Shown: positions 45,816 through 54,947, counted from the stretch's first letter. The stretch: 64,000 nucleotides of DNA from DASXKD01 sp963762735 (GCA_963762735.1 CAVXMG010000025.1:409858-473857), one strand, 5' to 3'. Notes: generated from the letters alone by a model not told the origin. A program made the numbers and translations.

Positions 45816-46331
45816 ATGAATACCATGGCGCCGACCCGCCCGATCACGCTGCACCAACCAACCCGACCGTCCGGACCGGCCGGACCGAGCGCGCCGCAGA
45901 AGCCGCTGCGCCCGACCGTGCTGCAGAAGCGGCGCGTCACGCTGGCCGCGGAACCGGCGGCGGCGGGCTCAGCCCGCAGCCAGGTCCAGGCAACGATCCA
46001 GGCCTGGGAGATCCCGGTCGACGCGTCCATTGCGGTGCTGCTCACCAGCGAACTGGTGACCAATGCCATCAGGCACGAGCAGGGCGACACCATCACGCTG
46101 GTCATCACCTGCGCCTATGGCCAATTACATGTAGACGTCCACGACACCTCGTGCACGCTGCCGGTGCCGATGGACGGATCGCCAGACGCCGAGACCGGGC
46201 GCGGCCTGGTGCTCGTCGCCAGCCTGTCCAGTAGCTGGGGCTATTACCGGACCCCTACGGGCAAGGCCGTGTACTTCACGCTCGCCTTCCAGGACGGCCT
46301 CGCCGAGGAGGCCGGTTCGCGCGGGGAGTAA
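45816..46331 (+). CDS. RsbW/AbaA-like ATP-binding (HATPase) regulatory protein
   Basis: 171 residues. The N-terminal 50 residues are Pro/Thr-rich and disordered. The GHKL fold follows: RSQVQATIQAW, ELVTNAIRHEQGD (N box), VDVHDTSCTLP and ETGRGLVLVASLSSSWGYY (G box), as in the single-domain anti-sigma-like ATPases abundant in actinomycetes. In many genomes these genes are neighbours of XRE-DUF5753 and DUF397 genes, and such an array begins 6.5 kb away. ATG 45816 follows GGTAAGGAAGCAG. Confidence 0.82.
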   Translation: MNTMAPTRPITLHQPTRPSGPAGPSAPQKPLRPTVLQKRRVTLAAEPAAAGSARSQVQATIQAWEIPVDASIAVLLTSELVTNAIRHEQGDTITLVITCAYGQLHVDVHDTSCTLPVPMDGSPDAETGRGLVLVASLSSSWGYYRTPTGKAVYFTLAFQDGLAEEAGSRGE

Positions 46332-46451
46332 CCGCCACACGTGGGTCCGGTGAATGGCAACCCCCCCACAGCGATCCACCGGGCCCGCCTCCCCGCTCCG
46401 CCGCGTCATCGCAGCCCCCCAGTCGCGCTGACGCGGCGGTCATAGCGCCTA

Positions 46452-46493
46452 GCGGGCCGCCGCGCCCCCAGTCACCTCGACGCGGCGGCCCGC
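46452..46493. terminator. Terminator-like hairpin after the RsbW-like gene
   Basis: GCGGGCCGCCGCG and CGCGGCGGCCCGC are perfect 13-bp arms with a 16-base loop, between two convergent gene ends. The remaining 46332-46620 gap holds only a weak 20-codon frame. Confidence 0.65.
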
Positions 46494-46620
46494 CAGGCCG
46501 CATCACGAGCACTGCGGAGAGGTGAGCGGGAGCGGGCTCGCCGAGGTCTTCGGCTACTTCCTTGACACCATCTGGAACGGCTGAGCCGGCTCGCCGCGAT
46601 CGGCGATGCTCGCTCGAGGA

Positions 46621-47220
46621 TCAGCCGTCTCGCAGCCTCGCCACCATGGCATCGGCCTGCTCCACGGTGACGGTGCCGAGGTTCGGCATGGGCAGTGTGC
46701 GGCTGCCGCCGGTCAGGAAGATCACATGATCGTTGAGGCAGGCGCACAGATCCGGATGCCGTTCGGCGATCGCGATCTGCGCCTGCAGCATCGTCTGCTG
46801 CTTGCCGGCCATGGCCGGCAGTACCTGCTGGGTCAGCCGATCCTGCATGCGGCGGCCGATCTGCCGGCCGAGGAACTTAGCGGCCGCGCCTGCCGCCGCG
46901 CCCAGCACCGCCCCGGCAATGTCGTCGCCGATCGCGCCGCTGTCGAACGAGGTGTCACCGCTGGAGTAGCTGCGCGGCTGGTAGCTGCTTTGCCGGCCGC
47001 CGGGCCCGGGCAGCGGCCCGGCCTGCGGCTCAGCGGCCCACCCCGCCTGCGGCTCGGCGGCCCAGCCCGGCTGGGCGGGCGTTCCCGGCTGCGGCTGGGC
47101 GGGCGTTCCCGGCTGCGGCCCCGCCGGCCCCTGGCCCAGCCGGGCCCGGGCCAGCGTGGCTAGCTCTTGGATCGAATGCACGGCATCGGTGTTGCCGCAC
47201 TGCGGGCACACCGTCCCCAT
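46621..47220 (-). CDS. Zinc-ribbon / glycine-zipper protein of unknown function
   Basis: 199 residues. The N-terminus has CPQCGN, half of a zinc ribbon, with no clear second pair nearby. A low-complexity linker repeats GTPAQPQ and GWAAEPQAG units (residues 39-70). Then comes IAGAVLGAAAGAAAKFLGRQIGRRM, a glycine-zipper-like amphipathic segment, and a C-terminal part with CACLNDHVIFLTGGSR. I do not recognise the family. Possible metal-linked dimer or membrane-associated protein. Start at ATG 47220; an in-frame GTG is five codons upstream. Confidence 0.6.
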   Translation of the reverse strand: MGTVCPQCGNTDAVHSIQELATLARARLGQGPAGPQPGTPAQPQPGTPAQPGWAAEPQAGWAAEPQAGPLPGPGGRQSSYQPRSYSSGDTSFDSGAIGDDIAGAVLGAAAGAAAKFLGRQIGRRMQDRLTQQVLPAMAGKQQTMLQAQIAIAERHPDLCACLNDHVIFLTGGSRTLPMPNLGTVTVEQADAMVARLRDG

Positions 47221-47331
47221 CTGGCCATATGTCACCGCTACATTGTGCGCTGCCGGCCGGCCCGGTGGGAAGACATCACCGGCCGCAACGGGCACGGAGT
47301 CCCGGCCGGCCAGGCGAGCGGCCCGTAGTCT

Positions 47332-47970
47332 GTGGCGGTGGGGTTCTCGGGATGGTCCGCCGAGGCCGTGGAGTTCTTCCGCGACCTTGAGGCCGACAAC
47401 ACCAAGGCGTACTGGACCGCGCACAAGGCGTTCTACGAGGCGTCGGTACGCGAGCCCATGGCCGAGTTGCTCAGCGAACTGAGCGGGGAATTCGGTCCCG
47501 CGCGGATCGCCAGGCCGTACCGGGACGTGCGGTTCCGGGCCGACAAGTCACCGTACAAGACCGAGATCTACGCGAGCTTCGACCGCGGCGGTTACGTGCG
47601 GTTCAGCGCGGACGGGCTGACGGCCGCCACCGGGTACTTCATGATGACCCCGGACCAGTTGCAGCGCTATCGCGATGCGGTCGACCGCGAGGCCGACGGC
47701 ACCGAACTCGCCGCCGAGGTGGAGCGGTTGCGCGCGGCCGGTCTCGAGGTCGCTGGCAGCCAGTCACTCAAGACCGCCCCGCGCGGGTATGCCAAGGATC
47801 ATCCCCGGCTTGAACTGCTCCGGTGCAAGGGCCTGATCTGCTGGCGGCAATGGCCGGTGGCGCCGTGGCTGCATACCAGCAAGGCCAGGGACCAGGTGGA
47901 AGGAGTGCTGCGCACCGCGGCACCGCTGCACCGGTGGCTGGACGCCAACGTCGGGCCCGCTGACGGCTGA
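47332..47970 (+). CDS. DUF2461 (TIGR02453) family protein
   Basis: 212 residues from a GTG; a second GTG two codons on gives the more usual start MGFSGW. EAVEFFRDLEADNTKAYWTAHK, PYRDVRFRADKSPYKTEIYASF, and ATGYFMMTPDQLQRYRDAV in parts define the family. Its biochemical role is unknown. It starts 111 bp from the divergent zinc-ribbon gene and precedes an MBL-fold gene on the same strand by 110 bp. Confidence 0.9.
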   Translation: MAVGFSGWSAEAVEFFRDLEADNTKAYWTAHKAFYEASVREPMAELLSELSGEFGPARIARPYRDVRFRADKSPYKTEIYASFDRGGYVRFSADGLTAATGYFMMTPDQLQRYRDAVDREADGTELAAEVERLRAAGLEVAGSQSLKTAPRGYAKDHPRLELLRCKGLICWRQWPVAPWLHTSKARDQVEGVLRTAAPLHRWLDANVGPADG

Positions 47971-48080
47971 CCAGGTCCTCCGCCTGTTGACCAGGCCCTT
48001 GCGGGCTGATCGGTCCGCTGCCAGCCGCGCCCGCGCCGGGTGTTCCCGGCCGCGTGCAGCCGGCCGGTAGAGTCCGTGGG

Positions 48081-48821
48081 GTGCGGCTCACCGTGCTCGG
48101 CGGCTGTGGTGCCTATCCGGAAGCGGGCCAGGCGTGCAGCGGCTACCTGGTGGAACACGACGGATTCCGGCTGCTGCTTGACCTTGGCTATGCGGTCGTG
48201 CCGCGGCTGCTGGAATACATCACCGCCGCTGATGTCGATGCGGTATTCATCACCCACGGGCATCCCGATCACTGCGCCGACCTGAACCCGCTGCTGCGGG
48301 CCCGCGTGCTCGGCGGTGAAGCGCTCCCGCCGCTGCCGGTGTACGCGCCGCCCGGCGCACTGGACGCGGTGCTGGCACTGGACCGTCCCGGGATGCTCGC
48401 CGATGGGTATGTGCTGCACGAACTGACCCCCGGCAGCAGCCTGGACATCGGCCCGTTCGGCGTGCGGACCCGGCTGCTGCCGCATTGGCTGCCCAATGCC
48501 GGCGTCCGGCTGGCCGCCGGCGGGCAGGTGCTCACCTACACCGGCGACAGCGGGCCGGATGACGGCGTGGTCGGCCTGGCCCGCGGCGCCGATCTGCTGC
48601 TGGCCGAGGCCAGTTTCGCCGACGATGTGCCGGAGGATTCACGGCGCTACCTGTCCAGCGCACGCCAGCAGGGACGGCAGGCCGCCGCCGCGGGCGCCGG
48701 GCGCCTGCTGCTGACCCACCTGCTGCCGGGCACCGACCCGGCCGCGGCGCTCGCCGCTGCCGGGCAGGATTACCGCGGCGAGGTCGGTGTGGCCCTCCCG
48801 GGCCTGGTCGTCGAGCTTTGA
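48081..48821 (+). CDS. MBL-fold (RNase Z/ElaC-like) metallo-hydrolase
   Basis: 246 residues. VRLTVLGGCGAYPEAGQACSGYLVE opens like ribonuclease Z-type proteins. FITHGHPDHCADL is motif II (H-x-H-x-D-H), LTYTGDSGPDDG carries the late Asp, and LLTHLLPGTDP the last His. Relatives hydrolyse phosphodiesters or lactones, and in actinomycetes are commonly just named MBL fold hydrolases. GTG at 48081. Confidence 0.9.
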   Translation: MRLTVLGGCGAYPEAGQACSGYLVEHDGFRLLLDLGYAVVPRLLEYITAADVDAVFITHGHPDHCADLNPLLRARVLGGEALPPLPVYAPPGALDAVLALDRPGMLADGYVLHELTPGSSLDIGPFGVRTRLLPHWLPNAGVRLAAGGQVLTYTGDSGPDDGVVGLARGADLLLAEASFADDVPEDSRRYLSSARQQGRQAAAAGAGRLLLTHLLPGTDPAAALAAAGQDYRGEVGVALPGLVVEL

Positions 48822-48911
48822 CCAGGCCGTCCGCGACGGCGCATCCGGCACCATCTGCTGGAGAGGGGCAGCGGCGAGCAACGGTAACCCCGTCCGGGCT
48901 CACGGCTCAGG

Positions 48912-51746
48912 TCACTCCGGTGTGGTGGTCCGCAGGGCGGCTTCGCGGGCGATGTCGATCCGCGAGTTGACGCCGAGCTTGCGCAGGATGTGAGAGACGT
49001 GGGTGGCCACGGTCCGCCGGGAAAGCAGCAGCTTGGTGGCGATCTCCGGGTTGGAGAGCCCTTCCACGACGAGCGCGGCGACCTTGGTCTCGGTCGCGGT
49101 GAGGCTGTCCCAGCCGCTGCGTGCCTGCCGGTGCTTGGCATGCGGCCCTCGGCGGATCCCGTGGGCGCGGAACGTGGCCTGCAGCCGGGAGACGTCGGCG
49201 GCGGCGCCGAGCGAGGTGTAGACCTCCACTGCCCGGATGAACGCGGCCCGCGCCTGGTCACGGTCCTCACCGCGGAGGAACTCCGCCGCGGCGGCCTCCA
49301 GCGCCTTGGCGGACAGCAGCGGCCGCCCGGCGTCGGCGTACCCTTCCGCGGCGGTAAGCAGGCCGCCGGTGTCGTGCTCCAGCAGGCCGCGGCAGTACAG
49401 CGCATTCGCCTGCCGGTGCGGGATCTCCGAACCCGCGGCCAGGGCCACGGCGTGACCGGCGAGTTTCTGCGCGGCACTCAGGTCGCCGGTTTCCGTGGCG
49501 AGGCGGACCGCGTCGGGGAGCAGGTCTTCGATCTCGTCGAGTTCCTCGGTGTTCTCGGCGAACCCGGCCGTCAGCACGGCTATCGCTTCGGCCGGGCTGC
49601 CCGCGTTCTCCCGGTCCAGGCTGCGGGCGAGCAGTAACGAGCCGATCACCTGGGCGCCGGTCTGCTCGGCACTCGGGGCGGCGGCCGCGAGGTTGGCGCG
49701 CGCCGCGGCGAGGTCGCCGCGGTGGAACCGGATCACCGCGGCGATGCCCAGGTCGCAACAGGTCGCCATGGCGTCCTTCAGGTCCTCTGGCAGGGCCTCC
49801 ACCTCGGCCAGCGCCTCGGGCCAGCGCCCGGTGTCGAACAGCAACTCGCCCAGGGCACTGTGCGCCTGCCCCCGGCGGATCGCGGTGCCGGCCTGGTCGG
49901 CGAGGTAGAGCGCCTGCCGGGCCGCGCCGATGGCCTCGTCGTACTGGTCAAGGTTGCCGAGGGTGACGGCCTGGTTGATCTGCAGCAGCACCCGCAGGTC
50001 GGTCAGGGCAGGGTCGGCCTCGGTCACGGTCAGCGCCCGTTCGAACAGCGGCAGCGCGTCGGTCATCTGCCCCTGTACCCCGGTCACGATGGTCAGCACG
50101 TGCAGCGCCCAGCCCATCGCCCAGTTGTCGCCCGCCTCCGTCGCCACGATCAGCGCGGTCTCGGCGACCTCACCTGCCGTCTCGAAATCGCCGCGAATGC
50201 TGTGCGTGCGCGCGGCCAGCACAAGCAGCCGCGCACGGTGCCTGGCCGAGATCCCCGGCGAAGCCAGTGCCTCATCCAGCGTGGCCAGCGACTCGTCGAA
50301 CTCGCCGACCCGCATCCGGCACTGCGCCAGCGTCCAGTGCAGGTCCACCAGAAGATCGGGCTCGACCGTCTGCGCCAGCGCGCGGTTGGCCACCTGCTCG
50401 GCCTCGGCCGCCTCACCGACCCGGTAGAGGGTGTCCGCGAGGCGGCTGACCAGGAAGTCATGATGCTCCGAGCCAGCGGCCGAGCCCGCGACCGCACGCC
50501 GGAGCAGTTCCGCCGCCACCTGAGGTGCCTGGCCGACCAGCAGATCCGCGGTGCGGGCCAGCCAGTTCAGCATCCATTCGTCCATCGGGTCACGCGGGCC
50601 GCCGGGCCCGCCCAGCGCCCGGAGCAACTGCCGGGCCACCCGGTCGGCCGGGGCGCCGGCCTCCGCGAGGGCGTGCCCCGCATCACGGTGCCAGGCGGCA
50701 CGCACCGGCACCGGTATCTCCTCATACAGCGCCGTGCGGATCAGCGGATGCCGGAAACCGAGGCCGGTGCCGGATTCGGTGAGCACCCCGGCGGCGCGGG
50801 CCTCGTCGATGGCCGGGACCAGGTCCGCCACGCCACGGTCCAGCACGACCGCCAGGTCAGGCACCGCGAAATCCACACCAAGCAGGGCGGCCGCCCGCAG
50901 CACCTCACGCACGGATGCGGACACGAAGCCGAGACGGTCCGCGATCGCCGCCGACAGCGAGCCCGGCGCGGAACGGTTGGTCAGCACGGCGGTTCCGGCG
51001 CCGGTCACCGTCACACTCGAACTGCGGGCCAGCGCGTCCACCAGTTCGATGACGTACAGCGGGTTGCCCGCTGCCCCGCCGGCCAGGCGCAGCAGATTGT
51101 CATCCGGCTTGCCGCCAACGCGGGAGGTGACAAGCTCCGCCACGGCCCCCCCGTCGAGGCCGGTGAGCCGCAACCGCAGGGCGCCAGCGGCAACCCGGCG
51201 CAGCGCCAGCAGGTCATCCCGCTGCGGCACCGGGCGCATCATCCCGACCAGCAGCAGCGGCGTCTGCTGCACCGACCTCGCCAGCCGCCCCCACAGCGTG
51301 ACGCTGGCCTGGTCAGCCCATTGGAGATCATCCACAACCAGGACCGTCGGCTGGATGGCGCACTCCTCGGCGACCAGCGCCAGCAACTGCTCCGCCAGCG
51401 CGGCCGTGGCATCCGTGCCCCGGTCCGCGGCCATCTCACCGCGGAGCAACCGGAGGATCATGCTCCGCCGGGGATTCACCGAGGGCTCGCGGACCCGCAA
51501 GGCTTCGAGCAGCGGCAACAGCGGTAAGGCTTCGCCCAGTTCGTCCCCGGCGCCCCAGAACACCTGACAGCCGGGACCGGCCTCCGCCAGGGCCGCGCGC
51601 ACCAGCGAGGACTTGCCGATGCCGGGCTCGCCCTCGATCAGTACCGCCCCGCCTCGCCCGGCAGTCACTTCCGTCACGAGCCTGACAAGCACCTCGGTCT
51701 CGGCGTCGCGGCCGATCAGCGCACTGCCCCGGGCTCCGATGGGCAC
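48912..51746 (-). CDS. Large ATP-binding LuxR-family (LAL) transcriptional regulator
   Basis: 944 residues from GTG 51746; a TTG at 51782 would add 12. Near the N-terminus are ALIGRDAETEVL and Walker A LIEGEPGIGKSSLVRAAL. LVVDDLQWADQASVTLW is Walker B. A TPR-like helical centre follows. The C-terminal HTH reads LTATETKVAALVVEGLSNPEIA and RRTVATHVSHILRKLGVNSR. LAL (MalT-like) proteins activate carbohydrate or secondary-metabolite genes. It is convergent with the MBL gene and its upstream region is the AT-rich island at 51.8-52.0 kb. Confidence 0.92.
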   Translation of the reverse strand: MPIGARGSALIGRDAETEVLVRLVTEVTAGRGGAVLIEGEPGIGKSSLVRAALAEAGPGCQVFWGAGDELGEALPLLPLLEALRVREPSVNPRRSMILRLLRGEMAADRGTDATAALAEQLLALVAEECAIQPTVLVVDDLQWADQASVTLWGRLARSVQQTPLLLVGMMRPVPQRDDLLALRRVAAGALRLRLTGLDGGAVAELVTSRVGGKPDDNLLRLAGGAAGNPLYVIELVDALARSSSVTVTGAGTAVLTNRSAPGSLSAAIADRLGFVSASVREVLRAAALLGVDFAVPDLAVVLDRGVADLVPAIDEARAAGVLTESGTGLGFRHPLIRTALYEEIPVPVRAAWHRDAGHALAEAGAPADRVARQLLRALGGPGGPRDPMDEWMLNWLARTADLLVGQAPQVAAELLRRAVAGSAAGSEHHDFLVSRLADTLYRVGEAAEAEQVANRALAQTVEPDLLVDLHWTLAQCRMRVGEFDESLATLDEALASPGISARHRARLLVLAARTHSIRGDFETAGEVAETALIVATEAGDNWAMGWALHVLTIVTGVQGQMTDALPLFERALTVTEADPALTDLRVLLQINQAVTLGNLDQYDEAIGAARQALYLADQAGTAIRRGQAHSALGELLFDTGRWPEALAEVEALPEDLKDAMATCCDLGIAAVIRFHRGDLAAARANLAAAAPSAEQTGAQVIGSLLLARSLDRENAGSPAEAIAVLTAGFAENTEELDEIEDLLPDAVRLATETGDLSAAQKLAGHAVALAAGSEIPHRQANALYCRGLLEHDTGGLLTAAEGYADAGRPLLSAKALEAAAAEFLRGEDRDQARAAFIRAVEVYTSLGAAADVSRLQATFRAHGIRRGPHAKHRQARSGWDSLTATETKVAALVVEGLSNPEIATKLLLSRRTVATHVSHILRKLGVNSRIDIAREAALRTTTPE

Positions 51747-51779
51747 GGAGCCAATTCTACCTCTGGAGAAATATGGCCA

Positions 51780-52023
51780 CAACCAGTACTATTCGGATGC
51801 CTCTTTACTAGCACCGGCTTCTTCTGATAAGAATATCTGTTGTTGGTGGGTCGGTTACAGCCGTCATTGCAACTTGCAGCGCAAGATTTCGCCAACATTT
51901 CATTACACGGGGAAGCGAAATATCTCAGGCACGGAAAGGCCATTTAATTGCTGCTTTCGTTTCATAACAAAAGGCGCTAATGCTCGCCTACGCCGCTTAA
52001 CAATGGCTATAGGGGTATACCCC
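51780..52023. promoter_or_regulatory. AT-rich divergent control region with TTGCAACTTGCA and GGGGTATACCCC
   Basis: About 240 bp that is strikingly AT-richer than its surroundings, between the LAL gene (minus) and a secreted-peptide gene (plus). It contains TTGCAACTTGCA (51867-51878), related to the motif at 45682, and the perfect 12-bp palindrome GGGGTATACCCC (52012-52023), 80 bp before the peptide gene. No frame in it looks coding. It probably holds both promoters. Confidence 0.5.
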
Positions 52024-52103
52024 ATCGAAAGGCTCCCTCTGGCTCTTCCGGCGGCTGGCGGGCAGCCTGCCCTGCCAGCCCCAGTAGTTGCGGTGGAGGA
52101 GTC

Positions 52104-52268
52104 ATGCGCATCGGGCGAGTTTTCATTATCCCCGCGATCCTAGCGCTCGGTGTCGCAGGATCGGCCTTAGTCGGCTCCGCAATTCCCGCGGCGGCCGCGA
52201 ACGTGCCCATTGTCCAGGTGCACCCCACGGGGATCTCCACGGGCACCAACATGTACCATCACACTTGA
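52104..52268 (+). CDS. Tiny secreted peptide
   Basis: 54 residues. RIGRVFIIPAILALGVAGSA is a Sec signal, with a likely cleavage near AIPAAAANV (residue 33). The mature product is only about 20 residues, ending in STGTNMYHHT. GGAGGAGTC precedes the ATG, a strong ribosome site. Short exported proteins ending in a similar MY-H-H/T tail recur in related actinomycetes, but I know of no assigned role. A hairpin terminator follows at 52291. It is divergent from the LAL gene, which may regulate it. Confidence 0.7.
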   Translation: MRIGRVFIIPAILALGVAGSALVGSAIPAAAANVPIVQVHPTGISTGTNMYHHT

Positions 52269-52290
52269 ACTGCTCGACCAAACGACTGAT

Positions 52291-52319
52291 GCGCCGCGGA
52301 TCCAATGAATCCGCGGCGC
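52291..52319 (+). terminator. Terminator after the secreted-peptide gene
   Basis: GCGCCGCGGAT and ATCCGCGGCGC form a perfect 11-bp stem with a seven-base loop, 23 bp after the stop codon. Confidence 0.75.
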
Positions 52320-52474
52320 AGCTGTTGGTAGGGCCATAAAGACGCTGCTTAATTGCTGCGCCACAGCCTGGTTCGTTCCTCTCCGATGCTGGCCTGATTC
52401 CTCGGCGCCGGGATCCGCCATGCGCGGCAGGCCGCGATGCCCGGTGACGGTCCCAGTCGGCCGGAGTGGGCGGG

Positions 52475-52526
52475 CCGGAGTGGGGCGGCCCGCCTGCCCG
52501 GAGTGGGGCGGCCCGCCTGCCCGGAG
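52475..52526. repeat. 23-bp tandem repeat in an empty gap
   Basis: Two perfect 23-bp units (CCGGAGTGGGGCGGCCCGCC plus TGC) and the start of a third, preceded by a shorter CGGAGTGGGCGGG variant. It lies in the 558-bp stretch 52269-52826, which otherwise shows only the peptide terminator and the promoter region of the XRE gene. Confidence 0.7.
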
Positions 52527-52750
52527 CGACCACATGCGCCGGCGACCGCGGGGCCAAGGTATGGCGGTGACCCAGCGCGAGACCAAGGCCTGGCGGCCCA
52601 CCGCATCGCAGGGCAACAGCCGGGCCGGGCGCCGAGCGGCCTGAAAACGGATCCTGGGAAACTGAAGGGGCGGATGGCACCAATCGTTACACTGCTCTGC
52701 TTGGTCCTGTTTGCCGCGAACCCAGGATTGGCTACGCTGGACTCAGTGCG

Positions 52751-52768
52751 CTTGCACCGAAAGTTGCA
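52751..52768 (+). promoter_or_regulatory. TTGCA repeat upstream of the XRE regulator gene
   Basis: CTTGCA (52751-52756) and TTGCA (52764-52768), 13 bp apart, lie 59 bp before the XRE ATG. They resemble the TGCAACTTGCA sites at 45682 and 51868 and could be autoregulatory. Confidence 0.35.
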
Positions 52769-52826
52769 TGCGGCGTCGAGGTGAGGCTCACGACCGGTCC
52801 GCTCGCGCGCGAAGGAGGGACGAGCC

Positions 52827-53717
52827 ATGACGGTGCCAGGTAGTCCCACGGTGCGGCGCCGTCGGCTCGCTGCCGAGCTGCGCGAGATCAGGGAGAGCAA
52901 GGGCAAGAGCGGCGACGCCGTTGCGGCGGCGCTGCGCTGGTCGCCATCGAAGATCAGCCGATATGAGCGCGCCAAGACCGGGCTGCAGCCCCGGGAGGTA
53001 GAACGGCTGCTCGACTATTACGAGATCACCGGGGCCCGCCGCCAGCTTCTGCTCGACCTCGCCGAGGACGCCACCCTAAAGGGGTGGTGGGAGGAATACG
53101 GCGACAACCTTTCCGCCGACTACCGTCAGTTCATCGGCCTCGAGGACGAGGCAAGTGCCATGGCGGTATGGCACGTTGACGTTGTGCCAGGTCTCTTTCA
53201 GACGGAGGCCTATGCCCGGCACATTATCGGCACATACCGGCAGATCGAGCCGACAACCCCCGGCATGATAGAACGGCTGGTCAAGGTCCGGATGCGGCGC
53301 CAGCACGTGATAGATCGCGCCCCGGGATTAGACCTAACGGTAGTGATCGATGAGTCTGTCTTGCAGCGCCGGGTTGGCGATGAACGCGTCATGCATGAGC
53401 AACTCCGGAGGCTCGCTCAGGATGCCGACCGGCCCAACGTGACATTGCAGATCCTCCCCCTTGACGGGCCGCACACGGTCTTCGTGGAGTCATTTGTCAT
53501 CTTCCGGTTCGGGGAGGACGGTGAATCCACACTCCAGGACGTGGTGAGCACCGAGCACTTGCGGAACGACTTCTCGCTGGAGGGCGAGAAGGAGACCTAC
53601 CTCCACTGGATCGCCTTCCAGATGCTCACCAGGGCCTCGCTCGACCCGGGCCCGTCCAAGGAACTCATCCTCAAGGCCGCCGAATCACACTGGTCGGCAG
53701 GTCAGCGGGAACCTTGA
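52827..53717 (+). CDS. XRE-family regulator with DUF5753 domain (WhiJ-like)
   Basis: 296 residues. Helix-turn-helix at residues 10-65 (LRWSPSKISRYERAKTGLQ). The DUF5753 domain occupies the rest, with AVWHVDVVPGLFQTEAYAR, RLVKVRMRRQHVIDR and VTLQILPLDGPHTVFVESFVIF in parts, ending in ESHWSAGQREP. AAGGAGGGACGAGCC precedes the ATG. In streptomycetes these act in pairs with DUF397 proteins and sometimes an RsbW-like ATPase in developmental control. Two decayed relatives and three DUF397 genes follow downstream. Confidence 0.92.
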   Translation: MTVPGSPTVRRRRLAAELREIRESKGKSGDAVAAALRWSPSKISRYERAKTGLQPREVERLLDYYEITGARRQLLLDLAEDATLKGWWEEYGDNLSADYRQFIGLEDEASAMAVWHVDVVPGLFQTEAYARHIIGTYRQIEPTTPGMIERLVKVRMRRQHVIDRAPGLDLTVVIDESVLQRRVGDERVMHEQLRRLAQDADRPNVTLQILPLDGPHTVFVESFVIFRFGEDGESTLQDVVSTEHLRNDFSLEGEKETYLHWIAFQMLTRASLDPGPSKELILKAAESHWSAGQREP

Positions 53718-53889
53718 CGCGAGCCGGAGCAAGCCCTGCCGGGGAACGGCCAGCGGCGCACTGAGCTTCACCCAGCCTGGATCACATGCCTTGACCGCAG
53801 CCGAGCCGGGCGCAGGCCCTGGCACACCAGGCGGCTGCCTGCCCGGCTGCTAAAAGATCACCCCGATTCCACCGCGAACCCTTTACCGT

Positions 53890-54348
53890 ATGCCAGGTCT
53901 TTTCCCACAAAAGCCTCATCACCGGCATATAATCAACAGCTATAGTCTGATCGAAGCGGCTGCCGAGCATGATCCGATCGGCTGGCCCAAGATCCCGATA
54001 CTCAGGTTGGCGATGAGCGTGATGAACGAGCAGCTTCAGCGGCTCGCGCTGTCCGCCGACCGGCCCGGCCTGACGTTGCAGATCCTTGTCCTTGCCGGGC
54101 CGCACCCGGTCCGCGGAGAGTTATCCGCCATTTTCGGCATCGAACCGGACCGCGAAGCCGCGCGTCATGACGCAGTGAGCACCAGGCGCTTGACGAACGC
54201 CTTCCCGTTGGACGGCCGCAAAAAGAGCTGCCTGCACCGGACCACTTGCCTGGCAGCCGCCATGGCGCCGTTCGACCTAGGACTGTGTCAAGAGCGCACC
54301 CCGAAGACCACCGAATCGCATTGGTCGGGCGGCCAGCGCGAACCTTGA
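53890..54348 (+). pseudogene. Decayed XRE-DUF5753 gene (C-terminal remnant)
   Basis: An open frame of 152 codons begins at PGLFPQKPHHRHIINSYSLIE, clearly related to VPGLFQTEAYARHIIGTYRQIE in the intact gene, and ends TTESHWSGGQREP against AAESHWSAGQREP. Residues between MIERLVKVRM and the VMHEQL region of the intact gene are missing and the N-terminal HTH has no counterpart. Similarity in another frame just upstream (FHREPFTV) suggests a frameshift. Probably non-functional, though the frame could still yield a truncated effector-binding protein. Confidence 0.75.
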
Positions 54349-54947
54349 CGCCTTCTTGAGCCAGACCGACCTACGGTCCTGGCCCGGCGGCGCGCCGAGC
54401 CTCCATGGCAACCGGGATACGGCACGCTTCGGTTGCCCCGGGACGCCAGATGCCGCAAGCCGGGCTCTTGGACAGGCTGGCTCGGTCGCGGACCACTGGG
54501 CGCCGATCTTGGCGACCAGCAGGTCAACTGGGACTTTCCAGGCACCGGGCGGCGCACGAACAATGATCTTCTTCGGCGTGTTGACGGGTCGTCTGGATCC
54601 CGGTCAGCTACTCTCCCTTGATCAAAGGGCCTCGTACTTCACATAAGTACTAAGGCACCTCAAAAGTCCATGCTGTCTCAGTTTAGACAACAGAGACACC
54701 CAGTAGTCGCTAGTGTACTTTCCGTAGCTCACAGATCTGGCTACGACTCGAAGACATTCAGGAGGTAAGGACGTGGCAACTTCTCGGCTGGGGGACCGCC
54801 CAGAAAGGTCGCCTGAGGCGGGTCTGTCCTGGATCAAGAGCTCTCTGAGCTTTTCGAACAGCAACTGCGTGGAAATTGCCAGCCTGCCCGGTGGCGGAGT
54901 CGGTGTGCGCGACTCCAAGGACCCCTCTGGCCCCGTGCTCCGGTTCA
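54301..54947 (+). repeat. Array duplication copy A
   Basis: This 647-bp stretch, from the XRE-remnant tail through non-coding spacer into DUF397 gene 1, is repeated at 55304-55944 with scattered substitutions and small indels. The shared spacer includes TTCACATAAGTACTAAGG and the ribosome site AGGAGGTAAGGAC. The shift between the copies is about 1.0 kb. Confidence 0.85.

Noticed and set aside
46522..46584. A 20-codon frame ending in GYFLDTIWNG
   Set aside because: Too short, with no proper ribosome site and no known family.
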